From Larix kaempferi (taxonomy: Eukaryota; Streptophyta; Pinopsida; Pinales; Pinaceae): a stretch of DNA of 64,000 bases. The translations under genes and the position numbers were made by a program. A model generated the notes under the pieces. That model searched no databases, had not been told where the DNA came from, and saw only the letters and a list, made by a program, of their open reading frames with translations. Below, piece by piece: positions 22,128 through 35,719 of this stretch. How positions within the stretch are numbered: position 1 is the stretch's first letter; the number at the start of each line of letters is the position of its first letter. Location: NCBI GenBank assembly GCA_027924585.1, contig BSBM01000106.1, positions 36,602,501-36,666,500 on the forward strand, read 5' to 3'.

Positions 22128-25100
22128 TTATTACTCGTAAATCTTCATTCTATAGTTACTGCTTTTGGTTCCATGCATTGTCTTTGTTATCTGAAAGTTT
22201 GTTTAAGAAAAACATTTACTTTTTAAGATGTCATTAATAGAATTTATAGCTAGATACATGAATGTGAATTTAATAATTTTCTTCCTTTGAATGAAGGGTT
22301 CCTAAGCGTACCCATGGCTTACTTAGCTACTAGCTATCTAACGCATCATAATACTCCTTTACAGACTTTGCAGGTGAGCAATGGTACTTCTAGGTTTATA
22401 CGTTTTTAAGGTCAAGGATTCAAAGTGTATGACTATTTTATCCTGGAATTATTATGTCGGATACAAAGCCCTTAGCATGCATGTGAACTTAAATCTTAAT
22501 GCTTACATACATTTTTGTTTTACTAATATTGTAATATGATCGAGGTTTATTACAGAAACTATTGTTTTCCAACACTACGGTTTTTATGCATGTATCTATT
22601 TGATATTAATGTGGCAGGGTCCTAAACCCATGACCACGAATATGAACTTGTATAATAATAAATGATATTTCTAGGATGAATATGTTTTAACTATACCATA
22701 ACTATGCAATACATAATATGTTATTTGTCAACAGATACGTGGTGAGCTTATGCCAAAGCTATGGTTTTAAATTTTTGGATGAATGAATTTGTATAAAGGT
22801 GAAACATAGCAATGGTCGAGCCTTAACTATAATCGTGGTCCAATATTTCAATGGTAGTGGAATGCAAGGTTGGAAAGAGTAATAATACTCGACTGTGTTG
22901 ATGTTTACAGCTCTTTAATGCACCCTTAGTGGATTTCTTAATGGCACTCTCGTGGCATGGTGGAATGCACTGTTGGCAGGAGTTTGGACCTCGTCAGGGT
23001 GTTCTTCTTTAATGCACTTTAATATTAGATGCATCATGGCAAGCCCTAGGTTGATGAACCACGTGATGGCTTGGGTTTTGTGTTAAACCCTAGATTCATA
23101 TTGAAAGACTACTGAATAGTGTTAACTCCATTCATTTGCATGCTTTACTGTTTTGGCCAACAGGCTCTCGAGAAAATTTGGGTTTTGAACTTGTATTAAC
23201 CCTCTCAGGGTTCGATGGTGGATCTCATCCATTCCAGGTTTTCAAGGTCTGTAAGAATGTTTACAAGTTTTAAAGGAGAAGTTCATTGTGCTGCTTCGGT
23301 TTAAGATACTTGAAATTAAAGGTATGCTAACCCTTCCAAAACTTGACAGAGTTCTTGATTTGTAACTTCGTTCTTATTTGTATTAAGATTTATCTTCTTA
23401 ACTATTTTAACCCGTGGTCATATGTTATGTTGTTAAGGTTTGCCTCACGCCAATGTTGGATTTACGGAGACTGCGAGGGAAACTTCTATGGAACTCTACG
23501 GCTCTGGTAAGCCCCAGTGATTCCCATGGACACCCTAAAACGTAGCTCTTGACACAATGGTGATGGAGGCCGGTCTAAGTGGTTTCGTCGAGAAGCAAAA
23601 ATAATTTATAAATTTATTTTTAACGTTTGTTTGGCCACTATATGCATTATGGCAACTCTGTAATGATTTTTATAGGGTATTAAACCCTCGAACTATAACT
23701 CATGTAATTCCTGCTTAGGAAAAAGCTTTGGTAATGGGAAATGAAATCGGTAGTTTTCTAAAATGTTAGCTTAAGGAATTTGAAACCCTTCAAGGTTGAG
23801 TTCTGAATTAATGTCTTTGTTTTGGTTTACTGGACATGAGCCGACCCTTATAAAACTTGGCATTCGGTATAGTTTTTAATTTTGAAAAGATAAAGTTTTT
23901 GACATTCGAGGTTTATGTCGAGCTTGAAAGATATGTAATTTAATGTCTGACTGTGAATACACAATGCTTTAGCAATATGGAATGTATTTAGCAAGATCAG
24001 GTCTTTGCGTTAATTTTGTTGTGTATTTAAAATGACATCTTAAATATATTTTTAGTATGCTGATTTTTGTATTGGTTAAATGGTTACTAAACTTAGTTTC
24101 GCAATTGAAACTTGTTATAATTTTGGTTTTGCTTACACAGAGTTTATAGTCTGTTCAAACCCCAGCTTCTACGTTGAATGCGTAAGTTGTAAAAACTGAG
24201 GAACCTTAATAAATACTCCTAGTATTTAATGATACTGTATAACTTAATTTTCTTTGTTGAAGTTATGAATTATTCAAGGTTAAACCCTAGTTAAATCTAT
24301 TAGGTTGTATCATGTTATTAATAAGGTATTTTGAATGTTTATACTTTTGTTTATAATGTAGAAAAGATATACGAAACATTACATGCATGAATTCAATGGA
24401 GATTGGATGTTAGGTATCTTATTAAGGATTTAAAAAATGTATTCAAGACCTATTTATTTGATTGATTATTTAAAATCTAATCTTAGTGATTCTGGAAGCG
24501 TTGCTATTTATAGTTAATAAGGTGTATTAATAAATGTCTTGTAAATCTGCAACGATTTTGTATTTTTCTTTGAGCTTTAAACTATAATTATTTACTGCAA
24601 AAACCTACGATACTACCGCATATTATAATCATATAGTGTAGGGTTTGAAACCCATAATACATTATAGTTGTTCGTATCTATTACTGTAATTATAATACTT
24701 TGATTTGTCTTAATTATATACTTATTAGTTAGAAGGGAATTGATGCTCAGATATATATATTTATAAGATATCGTAGAAGAGATACTTGTAATAATACTAA
24801 TTAGTATAGAATGTTTAACCTAGATTTGAATATTACAATGAATTCTAGGGTTTTGTATAATGATTCTGAATAATAATGAATTATGTTGACTACAAGTAAA
24901 CTCTGTGTTTTAGTTCCTAAAAGACCAGGCATATGTAAAACAGATGTCCATTATAAAATGAAGTGAATGTTCAGTCCTACAGTATGTAGTATATTTTCTG
25001 GTTTTACAAGTAAAATAAGATTACTTAATATGATCTTTATAAAACAGTTTCTATTTGAAATATTCCAATCTCGCTGATCTATTTATAATTTAACTCCTCT

Positions 25101-26024
25101 GTACTAGAGTACGGCACTTAATCAGTGTGTGGAAAAATACAGGGGAGTATTTCATTCATTCATACTAATTCAATTCAGAAATAAACTATCAAGTTTAAAA
25201 CAATTTTCAGAAATAGATAACAGTTCAGAATTTAATCATTCAACAAACTAATATGACAGAAATAAATAAGATAACACAATGAAAACCTGTTAACAGCAGA
25301 GGGTGACAAACATCCAAAGGAGCCCGTTCCACCCAACCTTCTCCTGAAGACAACCAAATCACTTGCCTTAGGACCCCTAAGCCTATTCACTGAACCACCG
25401 GGACAAAGATGCTATGTCGAGAATGGAATAAATTCCTCTGCAACTCAGCAGTAGTATTTAACAGTAATACTTCTTCCTTTAGCAATATTGAACTTAGCAA
25501 TGAGGTTGTACTAGTTTAGAATGCAGTCTTAACTCACTCAATCACTTCCTATATTTCCCCTCATCGAATCTCTTATGCTCTCTTCTTTTTCTCTTTCAAA
25601 AATTTTCACAAGGTAAGAATTGGGCAGCCTCCTGCTGAGTTCGATGGGTGATAAATAGCATGCCTAGGTATTTTGGTCAGTTTCTTAGATATTGAGCCAC
25701 CTGCTCAGTTCCACTTTCTTGGGGAACATGACCATAAAAATAGGGAAGTTGCCCCTTGCAACAGTTAGAAGTGAATTGAGGATGCTTCCAAGTGCCAGTT
25801 TTCTCTCCACCCCAGTCCATTCCTCCTAGTGGGTTAGTGAACACTCATTCAACAACCTCCTTTGGATATTTGTCTCCACTTTTATTTATTAATAATAAAA
25901 TATTAGAGTAATTAATTACAGTCATCCTTGACCCCACTTGGTCAATAATCATAAAAATTTACGATAACATAAAACATAATGTTTTCCTCTTAACATAAAA
26001 TGTTCATAATTTGGGTATGTGACA

Positions 26025-26618
26025 GTTGCCTTGATGGTGGTCCATGTGTCATTTGTCTAGAGAAGTCCTAATGTGTGTGTGAACCCTTAACCTAAACTTT
26101 GGAACCTTGAATATGTTGGGTTGACCCCTAACTTAATGTTAGGTTAATTGTATTTTATGTCGGTCTTGAGTTGACACTTGTGACTGTTTGAGTTTACTGT
26201 TAGATGTTTACATATAAGAGTGAAGGTTCTCATTGTGATATATCGATTTGGGGTTCTTCTCTTGTGCTCACGACTAGGTTCGATATATCTCTCTAGATAG
26301 CTATCTTCAACATCATGGATCAACATTGTGGTGAAGTCCCTAAGTAGATTCGTTGCATCATCAGCCTAATTGTATTATAATTTTAATATTAGGTCCATAC
26401 GCATGGAATTAGAAGTCCTTAGGAAAAAGATAGTTGACATATGTTTGATATCTCAGTTGAAAGAGTTTTTTTCTTATGGAAATGTTCATATGGTAGACAC
26501 AATTATGTGATTTTTTTTTAATTTCTATGTTAGAAGATATCAAACTATCAACTTCATTAGGAGAGACTCTATATTAAAAAACCCACCTTATGTCCTTGTA
26601 CATGCATCCTACCGCTGA
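26025..26618. other. No recognisable feature
   Basis: This flanks the outer LTR end of G. The bases after 26024 (gttgc) would be the right-hand TSD of G, but the partner lies off-window. I see no gene. Confidence 0.5.
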
Positions 26619-27260
26619 TCAATAAGGTGTCAGCATAATTTGTATTTTGTTGATACTTATTGTTGAGAAGCTAGAGAAAAGTGTAGGTAAAATTGGGAAG
26701 CATTTTGTAATAATAAAATCTAAAAGGGAGTGGGCTCTCACAATTTTGGACATTCCATCTGCTTGAGGCATTTGCTTTCCAATGTCATTGTATAGTCTCT
26801 CATAGTATTTGACATTTGCATAGTCATTTGATTGAAAATTATCTGACAACTTTGAGGATCTTGAGATCTTCCATGGGACTCTTCTTGTTAAGAATTTATT
26901 CAAAAATATATATATTTCCTTCCTCTTGTTTGATTTCCTTTGATTTTGTTGCAATTTTATTAGTTTCCCAAAATTAATTAGTAGAAACCAAAGCATTTGA
27001 CCACCCAACGAGATGTGGACCATTGATTGGATATAGATTTAAGAGAAAAAATAGTGAATGAAGGGAGAACAATATTCCCAAACACAGATAATTTGATTAC
27101 TTTTATCCCTCATAGACATCATGGTTCCACAAATTGTAAAACATTCATAGAAAAGTACCCTTTTTTTGTAAAATATAGAAAATAGACCATTGGGAGGAAT
27201 ATTTTGACTCATTTTCTCTTTAAATACATGTTTCACCTCTCTTGTCAAAGGATTTGACAC
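26619..27260 (-). pseudogene. Unrecognised decayed ORF
   Basis: One minus-strand frame of 214 codons is broken by a single stop at 27039-27041. It includes SNPLTREVKHVFKEKM, MVHISLGGQMLWFLLINFGK, KLSDNFQSNDYANVKYYERL and MPQADGMSKIVRAHSLLDFI. The mix of hydrophobic, basic and polar segments looks like real protein, and the frame is longer than its AT-rich surroundings would allow by chance. I do not recognise the family. It lies just outside gypsy G. It could be a fragment of another element or of a host gene. Confidence 0.45.
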
Positions 27261-28034
27261 TTAAGGATTTTTACTATTTCACTCTAGTAATGCTTGGATT
27301 TACAATGAGCCTTGCTGTGATTTGGCCCCTTTATTTGCATGTTTAGTGGTTCTCCAACCTCACTTGGCCTATCACCTTGGTTCTTATTTTTTTGCAGGTC
27401 TTTCACAATAACTCCTCAAAGCATGTTCAAATCAGCCCACATATGTCCACACATGTGGGAAAGGACTAATATCTCCATATCATAGAAACTATCAAAATTT
27501 CCAAGTCATGCACCTTATATCATCTAAAAAGTGGAAGGGTTGAGATGTCACCTCAATGCCTCAATCCATCACCCAATGAGATTCCTCTAAAGGTGGCATC
27601 AAAATATGCAAAGATTGCCACGATACCATATCAACAAACCCATGTACTAGGGATCTAAGTGAGTAGTCAAGGGTTCATGTCATGTTCCATGCCATCCATA
27701 CATGTAAGAAGATTCCAATTCATCCTAGTAGAAAACCCATGAATGGTCCAAGTATAGAGACATCATGTCAAATCACATCCATGTGTATAAAGGCATGCCT
27801 CCAAGTGGATGAAATGATGTTGAATGAGGTATCCTGTGCATGCAAAGGAGGGGCTCCAATCATCCCAATTATCCATTTAATAGCTTAAGATGTTTATTAG
27901 CCATCAATAGATGAATAAAATTCCCCAAGATCCAAATGATCTAGTAGCTCAACCCCACTCCATGTGTTTAAAAAAGGGGGTTATGTTGTAAGATAAAGGG
28001 AATTGACAAAGCTTCAAGCCCCCTAACTCAATCT
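27261..28034. other. No recognisable feature
   Basis: I see only short chance frames and an isolated plus-strand acceptor-like ttttttgcag near 27394. Nothing identifies a gene. Confidence 0.5.
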
Positions 28035-31000
28035 CAACCACGGGAGCAATCAGATGACCTTATCACCTTTTCCATGCCCAAGTACACCTACTTAAGCTCA
28101 CAGAACACTGTTATGCTACTCCGGTTCAGTTTGAGGCCCTGAGACCAAATGGTGACAATGTCCCTAAATGCATTTTGGAAGCGAGTTCCAACTTGCCATA
28201 ATACCCAAACGGTGACTCGGATCAAAAAACCATTGATTCCATCCAATTTGTAGCATCACATTATAGCTATGGATGTCCCTGTGCAAATTACCCATGGCCA
28301 GAAGGTCATTTCATTGGCCGAGACCAGAGACTATTTTTTTCTCAGTGAGACCTAATGCAAATTTCGCATGCAGGGGTCAATTTCAAAAATATCAACCATG
28401 GGAGCGTTCATATGACCTTATCACATTTTTCATGCCCAAGTACACCCCCTCAAGCTCACGGAACACTGTTATGTTGCTCCGGTTCAATTTGAGGCCCCGC
28501 AACCAAATGATGACAATGTCCCTAAATGCCTTTTGGAAGCGAGTTCTAACTCGCCATAATGCCCGAGCGATGACTCATATCGACAAACCATCGATTCCAT
28601 CAGATTCATAGCATAGAATTATATCTAAGGACACCCCTTCCCAGCTTACCCATGGCCAAAAGGTCATATCATTAACCAATACCAGAGACTAGTTTTTTGC
28701 TTAGTGAGACCTAATGCAAATTCCGCATGCAGGGGTCAATTTCAAAAATATCAACCACGGGAGCGATCAAAAGACCTTATAACCTTTTACATGCCCAAGC
28801 ACACCCACTCAAGCTCACGAAACACTATTATGCTGCTACGGTTCAGTTTGAGGCCCCAGGACCAAATGGTGACAATGTCCCTAATTTCCTTTTGGAAGCG
28901 AGTTCCAATTCGCTAGAATACCCAAAGGGTGAATCGGATCCAAAAACCATTGATTCCATCTGATTCATAGAATTTCATTATAGATAAGGATGCCCCTGCA
29001 TAAGTTACCCATGGCCAAAAGGTCATCTCATTGGCCAAGACCAGAGACTGGTTTTTTGCTTGGTGAGACCTAATGCAAAGTTTGTATATAGGGGTAAATT
29101 TCTAAAATATCAACCATGGGAGAGTTAGGACAACCTTATCACGTTTTCCATGCCCATGTACACCCACTCAAGCTCATAGAACACTGTTATGATGATCCGA
29201 TTCAGTTTGAGGTCCCAAGACCAAATGGTGACAATGACCCTAAATGCCTTTTGGAAGTGAGTTCCAACTCACCATAATACCCAAACGGTGACTCAGATTG
29301 ACAAACTTCCGATTCCATACAATTCGGAGCATCGCATTATAGCTAGGGACATCCTTTCATAGCTTACCCATGGCCAGAAGGTCATCTCATTGGCCCGGGA
29401 CCAAATGGTGATAATGTCTCGAATTGCCTTTTGAAAGCAATTTTCAACTTGCCATAATACCCAAACGGTGACTCAAATCGACAAATTGTCAATTACATCA
29501 GATTCGTAGCATCGCATTATACCTAGGGATGCCCCTACCCAACTTATCTATGGATATAAGTTATTCTCATTGGTCGAGACTGGAGACTAGTTTTTTGCTC
29601 AATGAGACCTAATGCAAATTTCACATGTAGAGGTCAATTTCAAATATCTCAACCACAGGAGTGTTCGGATGACCTTATCACCTTGTCCATGCCTAAGTGC
29701 ACCTTCTCAAGATCACAGAACGTTGTTATGCTTCTCCAGTTTAGTTTGAGGCCCTAGGACCAAATGGTGATAATGTCCCTAATTTCCTTTTGGAAGCAAT
29801 TTTCAAGTCGCCATAATACCCAAACGGTAACTTAGATTAAAAAACTGTCGATTCCATCATAATTGTAGCATCACATTATACCTAGGGACACCCCTACCCA
29901 GCTTAACCATGGCCACAAGGTCATCTCATTGGCTGAGACTGGAGACTAGTTTTTTGCTCAATGAGACCTAATGCAAATTTCACATGCATGGGTCAATTTC
30001 AAAAATATCAACCACGGTAGCGTTTGGATGAACTTATCACCTTTTCCATGCCCAAGTACACCCACTTAAGCTCACGAAACACTTTTATGCTACTCCAGTT
30101 CAGATTGAGGCCCCAAGACCAAATGGTGCAAATGTCCCTAAATGCCTTTTGGAAGCGAGTTGCAACACCATAATACCCAAACAGTGACTCGGATTGGAAC
30201 CCTGTCAATTCCATTAGATTCATATCATCGCATTATACCTAGGGACATACCTACCTAGCTTATACATGGCCAGAAGGTCATCTCATTGGCCGAGACCGAA
30301 GACTAGTTTTTTTATCAATGAGACCTATTGCAAATTTCACAAGCAGGGGTCAATTTCAAAAATATTAGCCACGAGATAATTCAGATGAACTTATCACCTT
30401 TTTCATGCCTAATTACACCCTCTCAATCTCATGGAACAATGTTATGCTGCTCCGGTTCAATTTGAGGCCCTAGGACCAAATGGTGCAAATGTCCCTAAAT
30501 GCCTTTTGGAAGTGTGTTGCAACTCGCCATAATACCCAAACGTTGAATCAGATCAACCAACCTTTGAATCCATCAGATTCGTAGAATCACATTATACCTA
30601 AGGACACCCCTACCCATCTTACCCATGGCCATAAGGTCATCTCATTAGCCGAGACCAGAGACTAGTTCTTTGCTCAGTAAGACCTAGTGCAAATTTTGCA
30701 TGCAGGGGTCAATTTCAAAAATATCAACCACGGTATCATTTGGATGACCTTATCACTGTTTCCATGCCAAAGTACATCCTCTCAAGCTCATGGAACACTG
30801 TTATGTTGCTCCGGTTCAGTTTGAGTCCCCAAGACCAAATGGTGACAATGTCCTTAATTTCCTTTTGGAAGCGAGTTCCAACTCGCCATAATACCCAAAC
30901 GATGACTCGGATCAACAAACCGTTGATTCCACCAGATTTGTAGCATGACATTATACCTAGGGACGCCCCTTCCCAACTTACCCATGGCCAGAATTTCATA

Positions 31001-31100
31001 TTATTGGTCAAGACCAAAGACTAGTTTTTTGCTCAGTGAGACTTAGTGCAAATTTTGCACGTAGGGGTCAATTTCAAAAATCTCAACTACGATAGTGATC
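28035..31100. repeat. 359-bp tandem satellite, about 8.5 units
   Basis: Units begin with caaccacgg-like sequence at 28035, 28393, 28752, 29111, 29650, 30009, 30366 and 30725, with a stub at 31084. Spacings are 358, 359, 359, 539, 359, 357, 359 and 359. Each unit carries gaccaaatggtgacaatgtc, ccataatacccaaacg and gcaggggtcaatttcaaaa. The 539-bp unit is a full unit plus a half-unit of 180 bp, fused at GGCC near 29392. Reading frames inside are not conserved between units, so it is non-coding. Confidence 0.93.
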
Positions 31101-31580
31101 TGTTGATTTATTTTTCATAGATATCAATAAGGGACTTGCGGTGGTCATTGGGTTGTCATTGATTCCACCAAGGGCCTTGTAGGGTTCATGTTGGATGGAT
31201 GATGTTGGTTGGCTTATCAATGTTGTTGGATGATGTTTGGAGCCCTTGCTCATAGTGATGGATCCCTTTCTCATGTTGATGGAACCCATGATTTTTTATG
31301 ATGTGCTTGGTGGATCCCTTGCACATGGTAGCCATGATGATGTGTTAGTGGAGCCATTCCTCTTGTGAGCCTCTTGCATTGTTGTTCATGATGTGTTGGT
31401 GGAGATCTTGCATCATGAAGAAGCCCTTAAACAGTTGAAGAAGCCCTCGGTTGGACGTATAGAAAAGGCTCTCAAATATTGACATTATTAAAGGTGATTT
31501 TCCCTTTGATGGAGAATATGGGTGCAAAGGCATAGGTTGAAGACCTCAAGTGGAACCCTTGGACGTGGAACCCTCCAAGC
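31101..31580. other. No gene; weak gatg/ttggtgga repetition
   Basis: The stretch is rich in loosely repeated gttgatgg, ggtggatccc and gaagaagccc words without a regular period. No coding or element signature is visible. Confidence 0.4.
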
Positions 31581-31585
31581 ATAAA

Positions 31586-33141
31586 TGTCACGTCCCCACC
31601 CACGGATCCGACTCCGGTAAGGAAACATGATGCCAATCTACGGGGCTTTCACAAAACACAGCCCATTCATTAGATTCATAGCCATAAAATTAATGTGTGC
31701 AAATGCAAATCAAACATATATGCACAACAGAATAAGAACGTCACCCACACATATCTTTCATATGCATTCAACATATCATTAATAAACATCAAATTTAAAC
31801 ATTTTGCAGAAGTAAATGCACATAGAAAAACACTTATCTTCATTGTGCAGTCGTCCCAAAAAACTAGCTATGTCGCTGCAACGTTCCACCCAACCATAGG
31901 CCAGTTGTGTTCATCAATTCTCTCAACACAACTGCCACCCCCGAGCTGGGCATGATTCTTACAAGGAAAGGGGACATTCAATATCATACACAGCCCAAAC
32001 AATAGACACCCATCTCAACCCCAACACTCTTTTACACACAGCAACTCAAACTGGGCATGGATACACTCTTTCAGCAGTGGGATTTTACAATAAGATGGCC
32101 ATGGTCTTTCCCAAGTCATTGGCACACCAAAAACGAAATGGAAATTTGGGAATCAACCCTGGGAGAGCAAAATCGTTTTCAGAAAACGTTTATGGGCATT
32201 CAAGGGACAAAAACGGCCTCCATAAACCCCAAAATCGTGGCTCCCTTCCTCCCAGCCATTGTGCAATACAAAAACGAGTTCCCGGGCATGGAAAATGCAG
32301 AAAAATGGTGAAAAACATGATGGGTAAAGCCCAACTAGCTCAGACTACGTGAGAGGGAAAAGGCCATGGTTTTTCCCCAATTTGTGGCTCACCAAACGAA
32401 CTATAAAAAGGGAAAATCGTCCCCAGGGAGAAACCCAATTTCTTCCACAGGTTATGGGCATTTCCAATGGCCAAAATGGATCCATTGAAACCCCAAATCG
32501 AACTCCATATTTCCCCAGCAGTTCTGCAACACAAAAACACCCTCTTCCCACCTAGAGAACCAAGAAAAACAAGGAAAACATGTCTGGAAAACGCCCAGGC
32601 AGCTCCAAAAACGTGAGAGAGGCAAAACTGGTTGATGGGTAATGGCTTGGGGAGCAATTCCTGGCTCTCTTCTTTCCCAAGAAGCAAAAACATGTTTTTC
32701 CATGCAGGGTGGTTGCCCATACTCGAATTTTGGATAGCCATACCGCTCCATTACCCAAGGCATTAACTACTTCACCCAACTCTTGGGAGAAATGAATGAT
32801 TGGATACAAATGTAAACATGGGTAGTTGAGGGTTTGATGGGTTCTCTCATTGACACTTCGCTTGACTTGATTGGCTCAAGGGTTTGAATGTTTTCCCTCC
32901 CAATTCCTTGTAAAAATCATGCCCCCATCTCTTGTTGCATTGCATAGCTAGTTGTGGGTATTTTATTTAAAATGCATATTTACATAATGTTCGCAATTCC
33001 ATTGCGCATGGCTAGCACGTGAACCATATGCATTGATAAATCAATGGCGAGGCCTTGGCCTTGAGCTCCTCACCATGATTTTACAACAATATTACATCAT
33101 TTACGATTTTAATGCCATGGGGTCAAACTAGGGACATTACA
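31586..33141. mobile_element. Solo LTR E1 (gypsy-like)
   Basis: It is 1556 bp, with termini TGTCACGTCCCC and GGGACATTACA that are inverted repeats of each other, and an exact TSD ataaa (31581-31585 and 33142-33146). A second copy of the family is E2 at 44075-48486. No internal domain or PBS is present, so it is a solo LTR. A loosely repeated ~235-bp segment inside (near 32130-32360 and 32400-32625) yields several overlapping chance frames. Confidence 0.9.
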
Positions 33142-33146
33142 ATAAA

Positions 33147-35719
33147 TTTGGCAAGCACCCCTCCAAATATTGACTTGACTACATGCATATGATGAAGGTT
33201 GTTTCTTGAAGCAAATGGATGTGACTTTGAATATGGTAATCTCCTTTGAGTGTTGTGAAAGCTATTTCTTAAAGTGATTACAAGACCTTGGACATGGCAA
33301 TCCCTTTGAAGATTGATTATGGTTTCACTTTTGTTTATCATTTATAGGAATTGCATGGATGATATTGCATGGATTAATCCCTTATAAGGAATACTTTCCC
33401 TCATCTTTCATCCTTTCACAAAGTTGGAGAAAGTGCACTATGATGCTCATGGACAGTCTTAAAGAATATTGGATTTTTTATCCACTAATGCAAATTTTTG
33501 TTCCCCACCTACAACATCTCAAGCATATCTTCCAATGTATACTCAAAGCAGCCTTATCCTTCATTGATAATACTATTCCAAATCTTAGATGCATGGTTGG
33601 AATTATTCTCCATGGTAGAGGTTGTTCTTAGCATATATATACAAGCAAGATGGTGATGTTTGATTCATTCTGGGATTTTGTTTGAGGATAACACCTACAA
33701 TAATGTGGCAGCCATATCCATCTTATTTTTTATATGCTACCCACATAAACTTCAGTAGATTAGGAGAAAAAATATTTGAAGAAATGTTTAAAGCCTAAAT
33801 TAAAGATTGGTTGAAGCTTAAAGTTAAATTTTTGTGCCATCTTTGATAGAAAAACTAGAAATAAACCTCTCATATATAGCCTATATCATTTCATTTTGGG
33901 AGGTAGGAAGAATACCTAGCATGAGTTCTATGTATTTGGGTATTATATAGGCATTTAAATAGTATATACTAGAATTGCAAATAGAGAAACAAAACCTTGC
34001 ATATTCAAAGAGGACCTCAACCCAAAGAAAAAATGACGAATCTTAAGGCGAACCTTGCTATAATAGTCACAATTATTTCCTTATGGGTCAACCCTAATAT
34101 GATGTTGAGAAACATGTATCAATAAAAAGAAAAACACTCATAAATGGAGGATTAGGAGTGCATTCAAACTTCCTTCTTGTGTTCCACCCTCGCCTAACTT
34201 ATTATGAATTGGAAGCTAAAATAAAACATACATGCTTGGGGTTAATGAAATCATATTATGTTTGAGTTGTTTTGCCATTTTTTTATTGCAGATCAACCAA
34301 CTAGAAGGTGACATTTAAAAAGGGCTTATCCATCTTCACAATGTGTAGAAATTTTTAACCATGTCCATCATCCAAATAGAAATATATATGCCCAGATTTA
34401 TACATGGTGTAATATCTAGTATTAAAGTACTACTTTGAAATACCTTTGAAATCTATGGTAGGGTTAATAAGGGTAGCATATTTGGTTCCTTCTCCTAGCA
34501 CAATGAATATCTAATGGTTGGCACATGAAGGAGAAGATGGTAGAAGAAAATTCCACTTATAGAATTCTCCTATAATCAATAGTGCAATCCCATTGAGAGT
34601 CACACCACCCAACTGCCATCATCAACATTTTTCCGATGCCTTGCTTAAAGGATTATTCGATTTTATGTGGACACTCACATTTTCTCCTAGAGGATAGCAC
34701 ATTGTTTGGATGCCCCCGAGCATGATTTATTGGCACCTTTGATAGAGTGGAATACACTTTTCTTCAGCATATGTGTGAGTCCTTATGACTTCTTAGGTAC
34801 ACGTTCCATGGAGTCTGTTTAGGTTTGACCCCTCTTTGAGGTTGCTTATCACATGGAGGATATGCTTGTTTGATGTCTATCCCTAGAGACACTCTTGAAC
34901 ACTTACATGTGGCTATTTTGAGTTCATTTGCACAATATTTTATAATCATCAGTTGGAAACACACATTTGGAGGAGTCGAGGGGGTCAAACCCTAGATTCT
35001 TGGTTGGTGTTCCTTGTTTGAGGATGTTTTATGACTAGATACCCTTGGAGACTCCATTGGAGATTTTATTTGAATTATTCACATCATTTTATGGCTAAGT
35101 TGGTTGATCATTGTCCTTTTTTATGAATTCACACGTGGACTTACTTGGGAGGCTAGATCTAGGATTCTAGAGGACAATATTAGTATTTTATTATAGAAGA
35201 GAACTCTATTCTAGTACATGCTTTCAAAGTCCATGACAATATACTATCAAAGGACTATTGTAGGGTAGTATATTGGTGTTGCTTTAGTTGCTGTTTGCAA
35301 ATTTGATTTTAAAAATTTGATTTGTGGGTTAAATATTTTCCTAAAGGAAATTGAGATGATCTAACAATTATGTATTTGCAATGTTTGCACTATGCATTTT
35401 GACTATAATGATTTGGTGTAGTCATGAATTTGGAAGTTTGAATGGGGTTTATAGAGAATCAAATTCAACTTGGGGATGAATCATTTATGCATGTATATCC
35501 ATGGCATTTTGTGAGGTGAAATTTTTCATCAACACACATAATTTGAACATGATTCCATATCACTTTTGTTGAATATTTCCACCATTACATGGAGAAGTCA
35601 ATGACCTGTGAGAGTGAGTTGATAATAAAATATTTCAATGGGCATGATGCCTAAGAAAGCTATACTGGTTTGAGCCAATCCATCCTCAATATAAGCATAA
35701 GGACCCATGAAATTTTGGT
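33147..35719. other. No recognisable feature
   Basis: This is AT-rich sequence with frames under 95 codons and no domain motif. It may be old, decayed element DNA upstream of the Copia RT remnant at 36651. Confidence 0.4.

Larger units (their letters stand above)
1..26024 (-). mobile_element. Ty3/gypsy element G (5' part; continues off left edge)
   Basis: Read on the minus strand, the order is 5' LTR (18333-26024), PBS (18319-18330), gag, protease, RT and RNase H, which continues across an inserted element to base 1. The gag-PR-RT-RH order with a [12 protein letters not shown] core is typical of Ty3/gypsy. Integrase and the 3' LTR must lie beyond the left edge. The coding part has several stops and frameshifts, so the copy is dead. 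It hosts Copia A, solo LTR S1, Copia C and an internal 1960-bp duplication. Continuity across Copia A is shown by RNase H sequence resuming on both sides of the 5-bp TSD gttct (163-167 and 12823-12827). Confidence 0.88.
18333..26024 (-). repeat. 5' LTR of gypsy G (~4.15 kb net), split by Copia C
   Basis: The ends TGTAACATGCCC (18333) and GGGTATGTGACA (to 26024) form a 10/12 imperfect inverted repeat, which supports one LTR. Subtracting element C and its TSD leaves 4150 bp. I see no reading frame of note inside. The right part contains promoter-like and leader-like sequence on the minus strand. The 3' LTR is off-window, so the length rests on termini and PBS adjacency alone. Confidence 0.75.

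Noticed and set aside
28273-31017. Several 60-112-codon frames in the satellite
   Set aside because: They change from unit to unit and on both strands, so no frame is conserved across the repeats.
32057-32809. Overlapping frames of 68-133 codons on both strands
   Set aside because: They lie inside solo LTR E1 and are not conserved in E2.
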